This document shows positions 1-9,209 of a DNA stretch of 64,000 nucleotides, piece after piece; within the stretch, counting starts at the first letter, position 1; every line of letters starts with the position of its first letter. The notes beneath the pieces were generated by a model. That model saw nothing but the letters and a program-made list of their open reading frames with translations. It was not told the origin of the DNA and made no database searches. Made by a program: the position numbers and the translations under genes. The DNA comes from Pelomonas sp. Root1237 (GTDB lineage Bacteria > Pseudomonadota > Gammaproteobacteria > Burkholderiales > Burkholderiaceae_C), in assembly GCF_001425055.1 (NCBI RefSeq), contig NZ_LMDK01000020.1:71310-135309 (forward strand). Direction: 5' to 3'.

Positions 1-431
1 AAGCCGGGGTCGAAGTTGCTTCCGACCATGTGATCCGCACGTGGTTCACCGGCGAAGGGGGCAGGCAGGCCATGCAGGAATGGCTGCAACGCCACCGCGG
101 CCAGCCGTTGCCCGAGGCCGTCTGCTGTGGCAGCGACGACATCGCCTTCGGCTGCATCGAGGCATTGGAGGGCGTCGGGCTGAGCGTTCCTCGGGACATC
201 TCGATTGCAGGCTTCGATGACACCTTGCTGGCCCGCTCACTGCACATGACGACGGTGCGCCAGCCCCTGCTTGAGATGGGGCGCCGCGCGGTCGAGGTCC
301 TGATGCAGTTGATCGAAGCGCAGCGCCGAGGGGAAGCCTACGCCGGCCCAAGCGACATCGTTCTGCCCATCGAAATCGTTCACGGCCGAAGCTTGCCCGG
401 TCCTCGAAGCACGCAGCTGATCGTCCCTTGA
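1..431 (+). CDS. LacI-family transcriptional regulator, C-terminal part (5' end outside window)
   Basis: The reading frame is open from the window edge, so the gene is truncated by the window and not broken. The visible 142 residues are the end of the periplasmic-binding-like sensor domain of LacI/GalR regulators: a segment on the theme CGSDDIAFG, then VPRDISIAGFDD, then a TTVRQP segment followed by MGRRAVEVL. These are the usual landmarks of the effector-binding lobe. The DNA-binding helix-turn-helix is not in view. It lies just upstream of a hemicellulase cluster, so control of those genes by a pentose or oligosaccharide effector is a reasonable inference; the ligand cannot be read from this fragment. 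Confidence 0.88.
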   Translation, partial: AGVEVASDHVIRTWFTGEGGRQAMQEWLQRHRGQPLPEAVCCGSDDIAFGCIEALEGVGLSVPRDISIAGFDDTLLARSLHMTTVRQPLLEMGRRAVEVLMQLIEAQRRGEAYAGPSDIVLPIEIVHGRSLPGPRSTQLIVP

Positions 432-457
432 CACGGGGAAGCCGCTAGGTTTTTCCC

Positions 458-484
458 TAGTTAGTTCGGCCACCGAACGAACTA
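458..484. promoter_or_regulatory. 27-bp inverted repeat between the LacI gene and the GH43 pseudogene
   Basis: Twelve-base arms (TAGTTAGTTCGG and CCGAACGAACTA) are separated by CCA, with one mismatch between the arms. It begins 27 bases after the regulator's stop codon. No T-run follows the right arm, so it looks more like a protein-binding site than a rho-independent terminator. The TTCGTTCG core recurs in the inverted repeat at 33430-33456. Confidence 0.5.
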
Positions 485-521
485 AGATTGCTTGCGCGGC
501 ACGACCGCAACTATTTTGGTC

Positions 522-555
522 AATTGATTAACCGCCCCATCAAATTGATTAACCG
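522..555. promoter_or_regulatory. Two 13-bp direct repeats (AATTGATTAACCG), 21 bp apart
   Basis: The exact 13-mer AATTGATTAACCG occurs at 522-534 and again at 543-555, so the copies sit on the same DNA face two helical turns apart. They lie in an AT-rich patch upstream of the GH43 gene and are likely binding sites for a regulator, perhaps the upstream LacI protein. The first copy is also part of an imperfect palindrome (GGTC...AACC). Confidence 0.5.
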
Positions 556-728
556 GTGAATTAACGCGCGTGGTTGGAGGAGTCATATGCCGCGGGGCGA
601 ATCCATTCATTTCTCCCGCGGACCTCGCTGCTGACGATGACCCTGCTTTGCCCGTGGGGTCGATCGATGAGTCCGCAAACCACCATGTGCACAGCCGCCA
701 CAACCGAATTGAAGGTTCTCACTTAGCC

Positions 729-2275
729 ATGCGCCTCGCCAGACTGCTTCAACACACCGCTCTTTGCTGCGCAGCCATCACGTGTGCCGCCGCTCCGGCC
801 GCCGGACTGGCACCAGGCGCCAACCCCGTGCTGCGCGACCGCTTCACCGCCGACCCCGCACCGCTGGTGGTGGGCGACACGGCCTACCTCTACGTGGGTC
901 GCGACGAGGCCAAGGGCAACGACTTCTTCCTGATGAAGGAGTGGCTGGCCTACTCGTCCAAGGACCTGCGCCAGTGGACCGCCCACGGCACCATCATGAA
1001 GCCCACCGATTTCAAGTGGGCGGTGAGCGATGCCTGGGCCGCGCAGGTGGTGCAGCGCAATGGCCGCTTCTACTTTTACGCCACCGTGCAGCACAACGAC
1101 ACGCAGCCGGGCAAGGCCATCGGCGTGGCGGTGGCCGACAACCCGCTGGGCCCGTTCAACCCAGCCCCTACGGCTGGAGTGACATCGACCCCACCGTCTT
1201 CATCGACGACGACGGCATCGCCTGGCTGGCCTGGGGCAACCCGGTGCTCTACCTGGCCAAGCTCAAGGCCAACATGACCGAGCTGGACGGCCCCATCGAG
1301 AAGATCTCGGTGCCCAACTACACCGAGGGGCCGTGGCTGTCCAAGCGCAAGGGCACGTACTACCTGACCTACGCATCCATGGCGCAGCAGGGTCTCTTCG
1401 AGCATTTGTCCTATGCCACCGCGCCGAGCCCACGCGGCCCCTGGACCTACCAGGGCCTGCTGACCGGCGCCGTGCCCAACAGCTTCACCATCCATGCCGG
1501 CGTCATCGACGACTTCAAGGGCCAGTCCTATCTCGTTTATCACAATGCCGCGCTGACGCTGAACGGCGAGACCGGCGCCACCTCCCGCCGCTCGGTCGCG
1601 ATGGAGTACCTCTACTACGACGCCGACGGCCGCATGTGGCCGATCACGCAGACGGAAGCCGGCATCAGCAAGCCGCCCCAGCCGCCCAAGGGCAAGGTGC
1701 CGGCGCTGGCGGACCCGGGCCGCTCCGACCCGCGCGTGGCCGTCCAGCAGTTCGCCCAGGGCTATCCCGAAACCTGGCCTGGCAGCCCGGCGCTGGCCTC
1801 CGTCACCCGGCCTTTCGAGCAGACACCCGAGCCCATCGGCTTCAACCGCGACGGCGGCGCCAGCCGCCTGGTGCAGACCTTCGTGCCGCGCGCCGACATC
1901 CCACTAGGCCGGCTCAGCCTGTACGCCGGTGACGGCCACGGCACGGACGCCACGCGCAGCTTGCGCCTGTCGTTGCGCGACGTGGAGGCCGGCACCGAAC
2001 TGCTCGGTGCGGGCGAGGGCCTGGCCATTGCCTACCGGCCGCAAGGGGCCGGGCTGCTGAGCTTCGACTTCAGCGCCCATCCGCCTGTCGTGCTGAAGTC
2101 CGGTCGTCGCTACGCGCTGACGCTGCAGGGCCAGAAGGACGCGGTGACGATCAACCTCCGCGCCAGCCGCAGCGATGTCTATGCCGACGGCGAGGCGACC
2201 CTTGATGACCGGCCGCTGAAGGACAAGGAAAGCGGCCGCCCTGCGGACTTCGCGTTCGCGCTGTATGCGCGGTAG
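729..2275 (+). pseudogene. GH43 glycoside hydrolase (beta-xylosidase/arabinofuranosidase type), frameshifted
   Basis: Two overlapping frames together encode one secreted GH43 enzyme. The first, from ATG 729, gives a signal peptide and the start of the five-bladed propeller, with the probable catalytic base in a DPAPLVV segment, and continues to NPLGPF near 1157. The second frame resumes at GWSDIDPTVF (about 1172), which carries the pKa-modulating Asp, and continues through YTEGPWL with the probable acid Glu, and a C-terminal beta-sandwich-like region, to the stop at 2275. The switch needs a length change that is not a multiple of three between about 1158 and 1172; this stretch is also shorter than I would expect in the family, so a small deletion is likely. 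All three catalytic carboxylates survive, but split between frames. A real mutation or a sequencing/assembly error are both possible. It would have acted on xylan or arabinan side chains. Confidence 0.82.
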
Positions 2276-2409
2276 GCGCGCTGAAACGGCCTCAGGCCGG
2301 GCGGCAAGTCGCCTTGACCGACGCGACTCCAAATGACTGATCCGGACAAAACATGGACAAACACGCTGACGACCTGAGCCGCCCTTGCGCCGCCTCTCCC
2401 ACCCGCCTC

Positions 2410-3999
2410 ATGAACCGCCCGGTTCTTTGGCTCGTGATGGCCCTCGTGCTCTGCGTCGCGTCTCAGGCCGTTCCGGCGGCACAGGCAGCTCCTGCTCACA
2501 ACCCGCTGATCTGGGCCGACGTTCCGGACATCGCCATCATCCGAGTAGGCAAGACCTACTACATGAGCAGCACGACGATGCACATGAGCCCGGGCCTGCC
2601 GATCATGAAGTCGACGGACTTGGTCAACTGGCGCATGGCTTCCTACGCCTATGAAACGCTGGCAGACAACGAAGCCCTCCGCCTCGACAACGGCAAGGAC
2701 GCCTACGCGGCCGGCTCGTGGGCCCCCAGCCTGCGTTACCACGACGGCGTGTTCTATGCCTCGACCTTTTCGTACACCAGCGGACGCACCCATATCTTCA
2801 GCACGCGCGATCCAGAGCGCGGCCCGTGGAAGGAGATGAGCTTCGAGCCCGTGCTGCATGACCACAGCCTGTTCTTCGACGATGACGGTCGCGTCTACAT
2901 GGTTTACGGAGGCGGGCGCATCACGCTCGTCGAGCTGAAATCCGATCTCTCCGGCGTCAAGCCCGGCGGCGTGAACAAGGTTCTCATCGAGAACGTCAAC
3001 ACCGTCTTCGGCACCGACCTGGGCGGGCTCAATGGCGAGGGTTCGCATCTTTCCAAGATCAACGGCCGCTACTACCTCTTCAACATCGCCTCGCCCGCAA
3101 GCCGCTGGGCGCCCACCGTCATCGTCCACCGCGCCGACAGCATCGACGGGCCCTACGAGGGTCGCATCGTGCTCGATGACCGTGGTATCGCCCAGGGCGG
3201 CCTCATCGACACGCCCGACGGCAAGTGGTACGCCTATCTCTTCAAGGGCAACGGCGCCGTCGGTCGCATTCCCTACCTCGTGCCCGTGACCTGGAAGGAC
3301 GGTTGGCCCGTGCTCGGCGAAAACGGCAAGGTGCCCATGACGCTCGACATCCCGGCCGGCGCACAGGGCGCCTCCGGCATCGTCGCCTCCGACGAATTCA
3401 ACCGCCAGCCCGGCGACCCTGCCCTGCCCCTGGCCTGGCAATGGAATCACAACCCGAGGCCCAATGACTGGTCGCTCACCAAGCGCGCGGGCCATCTGAG
3501 CCTCGTCACCAGCCGGGTCGTTGCCACGTTGCCGGAGGCCACGAACACCCTCACCCAGCGCACCTTTGGCCCTGCCAGTTCCGCCACGACAAGCATCGAT
3601 GTGAGCGGCATGAAAGACGGCGATGTGGCCGGCCTCACGGTCTTCCAGAAACAGTACGGTTTTGTCGGCGTCAAGATGACCGGTGGCGTCAGATCGCTCG
3701 TCATGGTGAGCGCCGATTCCGACAAGCCCGAGGAGATCGCCGCCATTCCCCTCGCTGGCAAAACCGTTCACCTCAAGGTCGAAAGCGAATTTGAGCCCGC
3801 GCCCGAACTCGCCCGCTTCTCCTACAGCCTCGACGGCAAATCCTGGACTGCCATCGGACGTCCCTCGCGCCTGACCTATTCCTACCCAAAGCACTTCATG
3901 GGCTATCGCTACGGGCTCTTCTTTTATTCGACCAAGACCGCCGGCGGCCGTGTGGACTTTGACTACTACCGCATCAGACCCACCGGCGACCCCCGCTGA
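2410..3999 (+). CDS. Secreted GH43 glycoside hydrolase with C-terminal beta-sandwich (xylosidase/arabinofuranosidase type)
   Basis: I start at ATG 2410, because it gives a clean signal peptide (MNRPVLWLVMALVLCVAS, cleavage near AQA-AP); an in-frame ATG at 2353 would add 19 polar residues before it. The GH43 propeller follows. The base Asp is in WADVPDIAI (about residue 40), where the usual Pro after the Asp is Ile; a SLFFDDDG segment holds the modulator Asp and GEGSHL the acid Glu. From about residue 320 there is a concanavalin-like C-terminal domain of the type found in GH43 beta-xylosidases (SDEFNRQPGDP onwards). Expected role: removal of xylose or arabinose from hemicellulose oligosaccharides in the periplasm. 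It starts 134 bases after the broken GH43 gene and is probably a diverged neighbour, not a duplicate. Confidence 0.88.
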   Translation: MNRPVLWLVMALVLCVASQAVPAAQAAPAHNPLIWADVPDIAIIRVGKTYYMSSTTMHMSPGLPIMKSTDLVNWRMASYAYETLADNEALRLDNGKDAYAAGSWAPSLRYHDGVFYASTFSYTSGRTHIFSTRDPERGPWKEMSFEPVLHDHSLFFDDDGRVYMVYGGGRITLVELKSDLSGVKPGGVNKVLIENVNTVFGTDLGGLNGEGSHLSKINGRYYLFNIASPASRWAPTVIVHRADSIDGPYEGRIVLDDRGIAQGGLIDTPDGKWYAYLFKGNGAVGRIPYLVPVTWKDGWPVLGENGKVPMTLDIPAGAQGASGIVASDEFNRQPGDPALPLAWQWNHNPRPNDWSLTKRAGHLSLVTSRVVATLPEATNTLTQRTFGPASSATTSIDVSGMKDGDVAGLTVFQKQYGFVGVKMTGGVRSLVMVSADSDKPEEIAAIPLAGKTVHLKVESEFEPAPELARFSYSLDGKSWTAIGRPSRLTYSYPKHFMGYRYGLFFYSTKTAGGRVDFDYYRIRPTGDPR

Positions 4000-4201
4000 T
4001 CTTCGCCGTGCGCCTCACCCACAACACATTCCAGCAGCCGCAGGCCGTCGTGCCGGCACCGTTCTCCGCGAAGCACGGCCCGCAAGGCCCCTGGTGCTGG
4101 AGCTGCTACCCCAATCCCTCGGAGTTGTCGGGATGTAAGCCCATGTACTGAGCTGCGTCCTTCCATAACGCTCGAGTCCGGAGGAGACAACCGGCCGAGC
4201 A

Positions 4202-4217
4202 CTTTCAACCTTGAAAG
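4202..4217 (+). promoter_or_regulatory. Inverted repeat overlapping the GH5 Shine-Dalgarno
   Basis: CTTTCAA and TTGAAAG form perfect 7-base arms around CC. The right arm ends in the GAAAGG that serves as ribosome binding site for the GH5 start at 4225. In RNA, a five-pair stem with a six-base loop could partly hide the site. It may equally be a DNA operator; the sequence alone does not decide. Confidence 0.35.
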
Positions 4218-4224
4218 GTAGAAC

Positions 4225-5889
4225 ATGAGAACCTTGATACCAGCACTGCTGCTTGCATTCGGAGCAAGCGCAGGCAGCCTCGCGCAGGCGCAAAGCTGCG
4301 GCAGTGGCGGCGGCGCCACCGTCTGCCTCACAGCCAGCGGAACGGCCAACAACAACCAGCTCAGTTGGACCGTCAGCGGCAACGTCTCGCGCCTGGAGGT
4401 CTACCGCGACATCGACGCCGACCCCGCCGGCCGCACCCGCATCGCCGTGCCGGGCAGCAGCGCCCGGAGCTACGCCGACGGCTCGGCCAACACCGGCACG
4501 CCGTACTGGTACTGGGTCAAGTTCACGACCAACGCCGGCAGCTACAACTCCGGCTCGGCCAGCGCCACACGCGGCAGCAGCTGCGCGCCGACAGCCATCA
4601 CGCCCTACATCAGCGCCAACGGCTCCTGGACGCAGACGTCCTCAGCCACGGTCACCGCTGGCAACTCGGCCATCCTCGGCCCGCAGCCGACGACCGGCGG
4701 CTCGTGGGGGTGGAGCGGCTGCGGTACGTCGGGTTCGGCACGCCAGCAGACCATCACGCCCACTGCCAGCTGCACGGCCACCGCCACCTACACCAACACC
4801 TGCGGCGCCAAGACCACCCAGGCGTTCGCGATCACCGTGCCCAGCGCGCAGACCCAAGTCTTTCCGAATCCCGGTATCAACCTGGGAAACACCCTCGAAG
4901 CATTCTGGCCAGGAGCGGCGGCGCCCACCAAGGCACTGATCGACTCCATCAGGGATAGGGGGTTCAAGACCCTGCGCATACCCGTTGCGTGGGATTTTCA
5001 TTCCACCAACGGAACGATCGATCCCGCGTTCATGGCCCAGGTCAAGCAGACGGTCGACTGGGCCCTCGCCGACGGCCTGTACGTCATCATCAACGACCAC
5101 TATGACCTTGGCTGGTTCGAACGCAACGGCTTCAATTCCTACGACCCTGCGATCAATGCCAAGTTGATCAACATGTGGACCCAGGTTGCGAATACTTTCA
5201 AATGGTATGACAGCGACAAATTGGCCTTCGCTGTCGCCAACGAACCTGACGCGCCAACCCAGGCCAAGACCGATGTGCTCTACAAATACCAGCAGAATTG
5301 GATTACCGCGATGCGCGCCAACGGCGGCGGCAATGCCGTTCGCTGGCTGATCGTCCAAGGGCCGAACACCAATATCGATAACACGATTAACTATGGAAAG
5401 AATCTACCTTCGGATCCGGCGAATAAGCGGATGGTCGAAGTGCACTTTTATGATCCCTTCGACTTCACCTTGATGGAAACAGATGAGTCGTGGGGGACTT
5501 GGAGTGCCTTCTGGGGAAGTTATAACGTGAGCAATCAGTTTACGAATCGCAATGTCAAGGGGGGATATAACGAAAGCTCCATTGATGCTCAGCTCGCCAA
5601 GATGAAGTATTTCACGGACCGGGGCATCCCCGTGCTGATCGGCGAATATCGCGCGGGGGTAAAGCCGGCGAGCCTCGGCCTGACCGGCTCATACAAGGAC
5701 CAGAACTACCGGGCAGCCACGCACTGGAACAAGTACGTGCAGAACAAGATCGCCAGCCTTGGGTTCAGTGGCACGGGCTGGGTAACCCAACACGACATTT
5801 TCCACGAGACGACCGGTGAAGTCCTGGACTGGAACCTGCTTGGCTCCATGCTTGGCACTTCCGATATTGCTCCGATTCCGGGTCTGTAA
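4225..5889 (+). CDS. Secreted GH5 endoglycanase with two N-terminal accessory domains
   Basis: The 554-residue product has a signal peptide (MRTLIPALLLAFGASAGSLAQA). Two accessory domains rich in Ser, Thr and Gly follow: about residues 30-115 a fibronectin-III-like segment with a YWYWVK strand, and about 120-205 an Ig-like segment with several Cys. The catalytic domain runs from about residue 215 (PGINLGNTLEAFW) to the end and belongs to glycoside hydrolase family 5. The acid/base Glu is E340 in VANEPD and the nucleophile E474 in IGEYRA; the HxYDP-type segment (VHFYDPFDF) is also visible. Likely an endo-beta-1,4-glucanase, xyloglucanase or mannanase; the substrate cannot be fixed by eye. The catalytic half uses noticeably more A/T-ending codons than the N-terminal half and the neighbouring genes, which hints at a mosaic or transferred origin. 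A strong terminator follows. Confidence 0.9.
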   Translation: MRTLIPALLLAFGASAGSLAQAQSCGSGGGATVCLTASGTANNNQLSWTVSGNVSRLEVYRDIDADPAGRTRIAVPGSSARSYADGSANTGTPYWYWVKFTTNAGSYNSGSASATRGSSCAPTAITPYISANGSWTQTSSATVTAGNSAILGPQPTTGGSWGWSGCGTSGSARQQTITPTASCTATATYTNTCGAKTTQAFAITVPSAQTQVFPNPGINLGNTLEAFWPGAAAPTKALIDSIRDRGFKTLRIPVAWDFHSTNGTIDPAFMAQVKQTVDWALADGLYVIINDHYDLGWFERNGFNSYDPAINAKLINMWTQVANTFKWYDSDKLAFAVANEPDAPTQAKTDVLYKYQQNWITAMRANGGGNAVRWLIVQGPNTNIDNTINYGKNLPSDPANKRMVEVHFYDPFDFTLMETDESWGTWSAFWGSYNVSNQFTNRNVKGGYNESSIDAQLAKMKYFTDRGIPVLIGEYRAGVKPASLGLTGSYKDQNYRAATHWNKYVQNKIASLGFSGTGWVTQHDIFHETTGEVLDWNLLGSMLGTSDIAPIPGL

Positions 5890-5907
5890 TTCCCTGGGAG
5901 TTTGTCC

Positions 5908-5937
5908 GAAGGTCCGCCGCATGGCGGACCTTCTTTT
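5908..5937 (+). terminator. Rho-independent terminator after the GH5 gene
   Basis: Perfect 11-base arms (GAAGGTCCGCC / GGCGGACCTTC) enclose a GCAT loop and run directly into TTTT. It starts 19 bases after the GH5 stop, so the following GH39 gene must have its own promoter. Confidence 0.93.
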
Positions 5938-6088
5938 GAATTCCTTGGCCGATTCCGGACGTATCTACGACAGCGGGAACGGCCGCGGTTTCCTCTACAG
6001 CAACTGAGCCAATGGTTCGGCGGCCTGGCGTCCAGCTTCTGGCGCCGGGCCTGCCGCCCTCTCTTCCGAAGTCCTCCGAAATCCTCCA

Positions 6089-7681
6089 ATGAACACATCC
6101 CTGTCCCTGCCCCGAAGCGTTATCAGCCTCGCGGCGACGCTCCTTTCACTTGGCCTGTGCACCGCGACCCCTGCGGCCACTCCCGCCGCTCGCGTGGTGA
6201 CGCTGGACCGCGCTGCTGCGACCCAGCCCATGGACCGCTTCTTCGATCTCTCGGTCGGCGCGGACTACCCGGGCACCACCGGCCGCCCCGAAAACCTCGC
6301 CCAGCTCAAGACGGCTGCGGACGAGCTGGGCTTTCGCTATGTGCGCTTCCACGACATCTTTCACGACGTCTACGGCACGGTGAAGAAGGACGGCGACAAG
6401 CTGGTGTTCGACTGGACCGGCATCGACAAGCTGTACGACGGCATGCTGGCCAGTGGCGTCAAGCCCTTCATCGAGCTGGGCTTCACACCCGCCGTGATGA
6501 AGACCTCCGACCTGAAGATCTTCTACTGGAAGGGCAACACCTCGCACCCGCAGCCAGGGCCGTGGGCCGAGCTGATCGACGCGTTCGCGCGCCACCTCAT
6601 CCAGCGCTATGGCATCGAAGAGGTGCGCAAGTGGCCGTTCGAAGTGTGGAACGAGCCCAACCTCGACGGCTTCTGGGAAAAGGCCGACCAGAAGGCCTAT
6701 TTCGAGCTGTACGCCAACACCGCGCGCACGCTCAAGAAGGTGGACGCCCAACTGAAGGTGGGCGGCCCCGCGACGGCCGGCGCTTTCTGGGTGCCCGAGT
6801 TGCTGGCTTATGCCAAGCAGGAAGGCGTGCCGGTCGACTTCGTCACCACCCATACCTACGGCGTCACGGAAGGCTACCTCGACGAGTTCGGCAAGTCGGA
6901 CCGCATCCTGGACCCTAACCCCGACGCCATCGTCGGCGACGTGCGCCGCAATCGCAAAGAGATCGAAGCCTCGCCGTTCCCTGGCATTCCGCTGTACCTC
7001 ACCGAGTGGAGCACCAGCTACAACCCGTACGACAAGGTGCATGACAGCTACATCAGCGCGCCGTGGATCCTGACCAAGCTGCGCGCCACGCGAGGCTATG
7101 CGCAGGCGATGAGCTACTGGACCTACAGCGACCTGTTCGAGGAGCCGGGCCCGCCGCCCCGCGCCTTCCATGGCGGCTTCGGCCTGATGACTCGCGATGG
7201 CCTGCGCAAGACGACCTGGTTCGCCTACAAGTACCTCAACGCGCTACGCGGCAATGAGATCCCGAGCGCGGACGACAAGGTGCTGGCTGCGGTCGATGGC
7301 GACAAGACTGCCGTCGTGGCATGGGACTGGCAGCATCCTGATCAAAAGAGCACCGCTAACGGCGTGTTCTTCGCCAAGCCGGTGCCCAACGGCCCGGCGC
7401 CAGCGCTCAAGCTCGCGCTGCGAAACCTGAAGCCGGGCGCCTATCGGCTCGAGCTGCGTCGCGCCGGCTACAAGGCCAACGACGCCTACACCGCTTACCT
7501 CGAGATGGGTTCGCCCATCAACCTCGACGCGGCGCAGCTTGCCAAGCTGCAGTCACTGACCCGCGACCTTCCCGAAGTAAAGCGCACCGTCAACATCGGC
7601 AAGGACGGCCTGCTGAACTTCACCGTGCCAATGCGCAGCAACGACATCACCTTGCTGACGCTGGACCCGGTCAAGCGCTGA
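6089..7681 (+). CDS. Secreted GH39 glycoside hydrolase (beta-xylosidase type)
   Basis: The 530-residue protein has an N-terminal export signal ending around ATPAA. It then follows the GH39 pattern: FRYVRFHDIFHD near the N terminus, KPFIELGFTP, acid/base E189 in VWNEPN and nucleophile E306 in LTEWST, within a TIM barrel covering about residues 50-400, and a C-terminal beta-sandwich. Known GH39 members include beta-xylosidases and alpha-L-iduronidases; in this hemicellulase context, release of xylose from xylo-oligosaccharides is the likeliest role. No good Shine-Dalgarno is visible before ATG 6089, but the signal peptide supports this start. The gene lies alone between a terminator and the convergent TRAP operon; nothing definite is seen in the 250 bases after it. 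Confidence 0.9.
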   Translation: MNTSLSLPRSVISLAATLLSLGLCTATPAATPAARVVTLDRAAATQPMDRFFDLSVGADYPGTTGRPENLAQLKTAADELGFRYVRFHDIFHDVYGTVKKDGDKLVFDWTGIDKLYDGMLASGVKPFIELGFTPAVMKTSDLKIFYWKGNTSHPQPGPWAELIDAFARHLIQRYGIEEVRKWPFEVWNEPNLDGFWEKADQKAYFELYANTARTLKKVDAQLKVGGPATAGAFWVPELLAYAKQEGVPVDFVTTHTYGVTEGYLDEFGKSDRILDPNPDAIVGDVRRNRKEIEASPFPGIPLYLTEWSTSYNPYDKVHDSYISAPWILTKLRATRGYAQAMSYWTYSDLFEEPGPPPRAFHGGFGLMTRDGLRKTTWFAYKYLNALRGNEIPSADDKVLAAVDGDKTAVVAWDWQHPDQKSTANGVFFAKPVPNGPAPALKLALRNLKPGAYRLELRRAGYKANDAYTAYLEMGSPINLDAAQLAKLQSLTRDLPEVKRTVNIGKDGLLNFTVPMRSNDITLLTLDPVKR

Positions 7682-7931
7682 AACGCAGTGCTGCTTGCAT
7701 CACGATACGCCCCCTAACCGCCGTCTTTCCAGCCACTCTCCCAGGCGTATCGGCGCAAAAGACCCAGACGCTGGCAACCGGACCAGTGCAGCTCGGCTGT
7801 GCTGGTCTCCGCATACCAACCGCCCGCGAGTGACGGCTCCTGGCCGAGACCTAACCTCCGTGGCCATCATCTCGACCGGCAGCACCGCCGCAAAGGCGAC
7901 CGGCGCCTTCAAGCTGGAAGCAGCCGAGGCT

Positions 7932-9209
7932 TCAATAGAACCAGCGCAGCGGTGCGAGCACGGTCTGAGGGAACAGGACCATCACGAACATCACCGCGAA
8001 CTGGGCGGCCATGAAGGGCAGAACCCCGCGCGTGACCTCGTCCATCTTCATGCGGCCAACACCGGCCACCACGTTGAGGACGGTGCCGACCGGCGGCGTG
8101 ATCAGGCCGATGGAGTTGTTGACGATGAAGAGCACGCCGAAATAGACCGGGTCGATGCCGGCCGCCTTGATCAACGGCATCAGCACCGGCGTCAGGATCA
8201 GGATGGTGGGCGTCATGTCCATGGCCGTGCCCACGAGCATCACGAGCACCATGATGGCGGTCAGGAGCAGCGTCTGGTTGTCCAGCAGCGGACGAAGCAG
8301 GTCCACCATCTGCACCGGCAAATTGGCCACCGTGACCAGCCATGCAGACACCATGGCCGAAGCCACCAGGAACATGACCACCGCCGTGGTGCGCGCGGCC
8401 GTGATGAAGATGCGCATCAGCGCCTGCAGCTTCAGCTCGCGGTACAGCACGGTGCTGACGAACAGCGCGTAGACCGCGGCCACGACCGCTGCTTCAGTAG
8501 GCGTGAACACGCCCATCCGCAGCCCCACCAGGATGAAGACCGGCAGCATGAGCGCCCACACCGACTCGCGTGCCGCGGCCCAGACTTCGGCGCGCGTCTT
8601 GCGTTGAGGCAAGGCCAGCATTTCCTTGCGGCCGACCCACCACCAGGTCAGCGCCAGGCCGATGCCGATCATGATGCCGGGGACGATGCCGGCGATGAAC
8701 AGCTTGCTGATCGACACATTGGCGGCGACGCCGAAGATGACGAAGCCGATGCTCGGCGGAATGATGGGACCGATGACACCCGCCGCTGCGATCAGCCCGC
8801 CGGACACTTCGCGCTTGTGCCCGGCCTTGATCATCATCGGTAGCAGCAGCGCCGTCAGCGCGGCGGCATCCGCCACCGCGGAACCCGACAGTGCCGACAG
8901 CAGGCAGGCCGCGAGGATCACAACGTAGCCCAACCCACCCTTGACGTGGCCCACGAGCGCCAGCGCGAAGTTGACGATGCGCTGCGACAGCCCGCCGACG
9001 TTCATGATCTCGCCGGCCAGCATGAAGAACGGCACCGCCAGCAGCGGGAAACTGTCCGCACCGTTGATGAAGTTCTGCGCCAGGATCTGCGCGTCGAACA
9101 GGTCCAGATGCCACATCAACGCGACGCCGCTCGCCAGCAAGGCATAGGCGATGGGTATGCCCAGTGCCATGGCGCCGAGCAGGCTGCCGAGGAAGATGAG
9201 GACCGTCAT
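7932..9209 (-). CDS. dctM: TRAP transporter large permease (DctM-type)
   Basis: The 425-residue, very hydrophobic protein has 11-12 predicted membrane segments and the DctM signatures: GIPIAYALLASG near the N terminus, PFFMLAGEIMNVGG, a SGSAVADAAAL loop, GPIIPPSIGFVIFG, and a symmetric C-terminal repeat with NNSIGLITPPVG. It forms the substrate channel of a sodium-driven tripartite transporter with the small permease and the binding protein encoded upstream. Its ATG overlaps the dctQ stop by four bases, which implies translational coupling. It is the last gene of the operon dctP - FAH-like dehydratase - dctQ - dctM. Confidence 0.95.
   Translation of the reverse strand: MTVLIFLGSLLGAMALGIPIAYALLASGVALMWHLDLFDAQILAQNFINGADSFPLLAVPFFMLAGEIMNVGGLSQRIVNFALALVGHVKGGLGYVVILAACLLSALSGSAVADAAALTALLLPMMIKAGHKREVSGGLIAAAGVIGPIIPPSIGFVIFGVAANVSISKLFIAGIVPGIMIGIGLALTWWWVGRKEMLALPQRKTRAEVWAAARESVWALMLPVFILVGLRMGVFTPTEAAVVAAVYALFVSTVLYRELKLQALMRIFITAARTTAVVMFLVASAMVSAWLVTVANLPVQMVDLLRPLLDNQTLLLTAIMVLVMLVGTAMDMTPTILILTPVLMPLIKAAGIDPVYFGVLFIVNNSIGLITPPVGTVLNVVAGVGRMKMDEVTRGVLPFMAAQFAVMFVMVLFPQTVLAPLRWFY

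Noticed and set aside
2179-3894. 571-codon minus-strand frame opposite GH43
   Set aside because: Shadow frame; the plus strand encodes a coherent secreted GH43.
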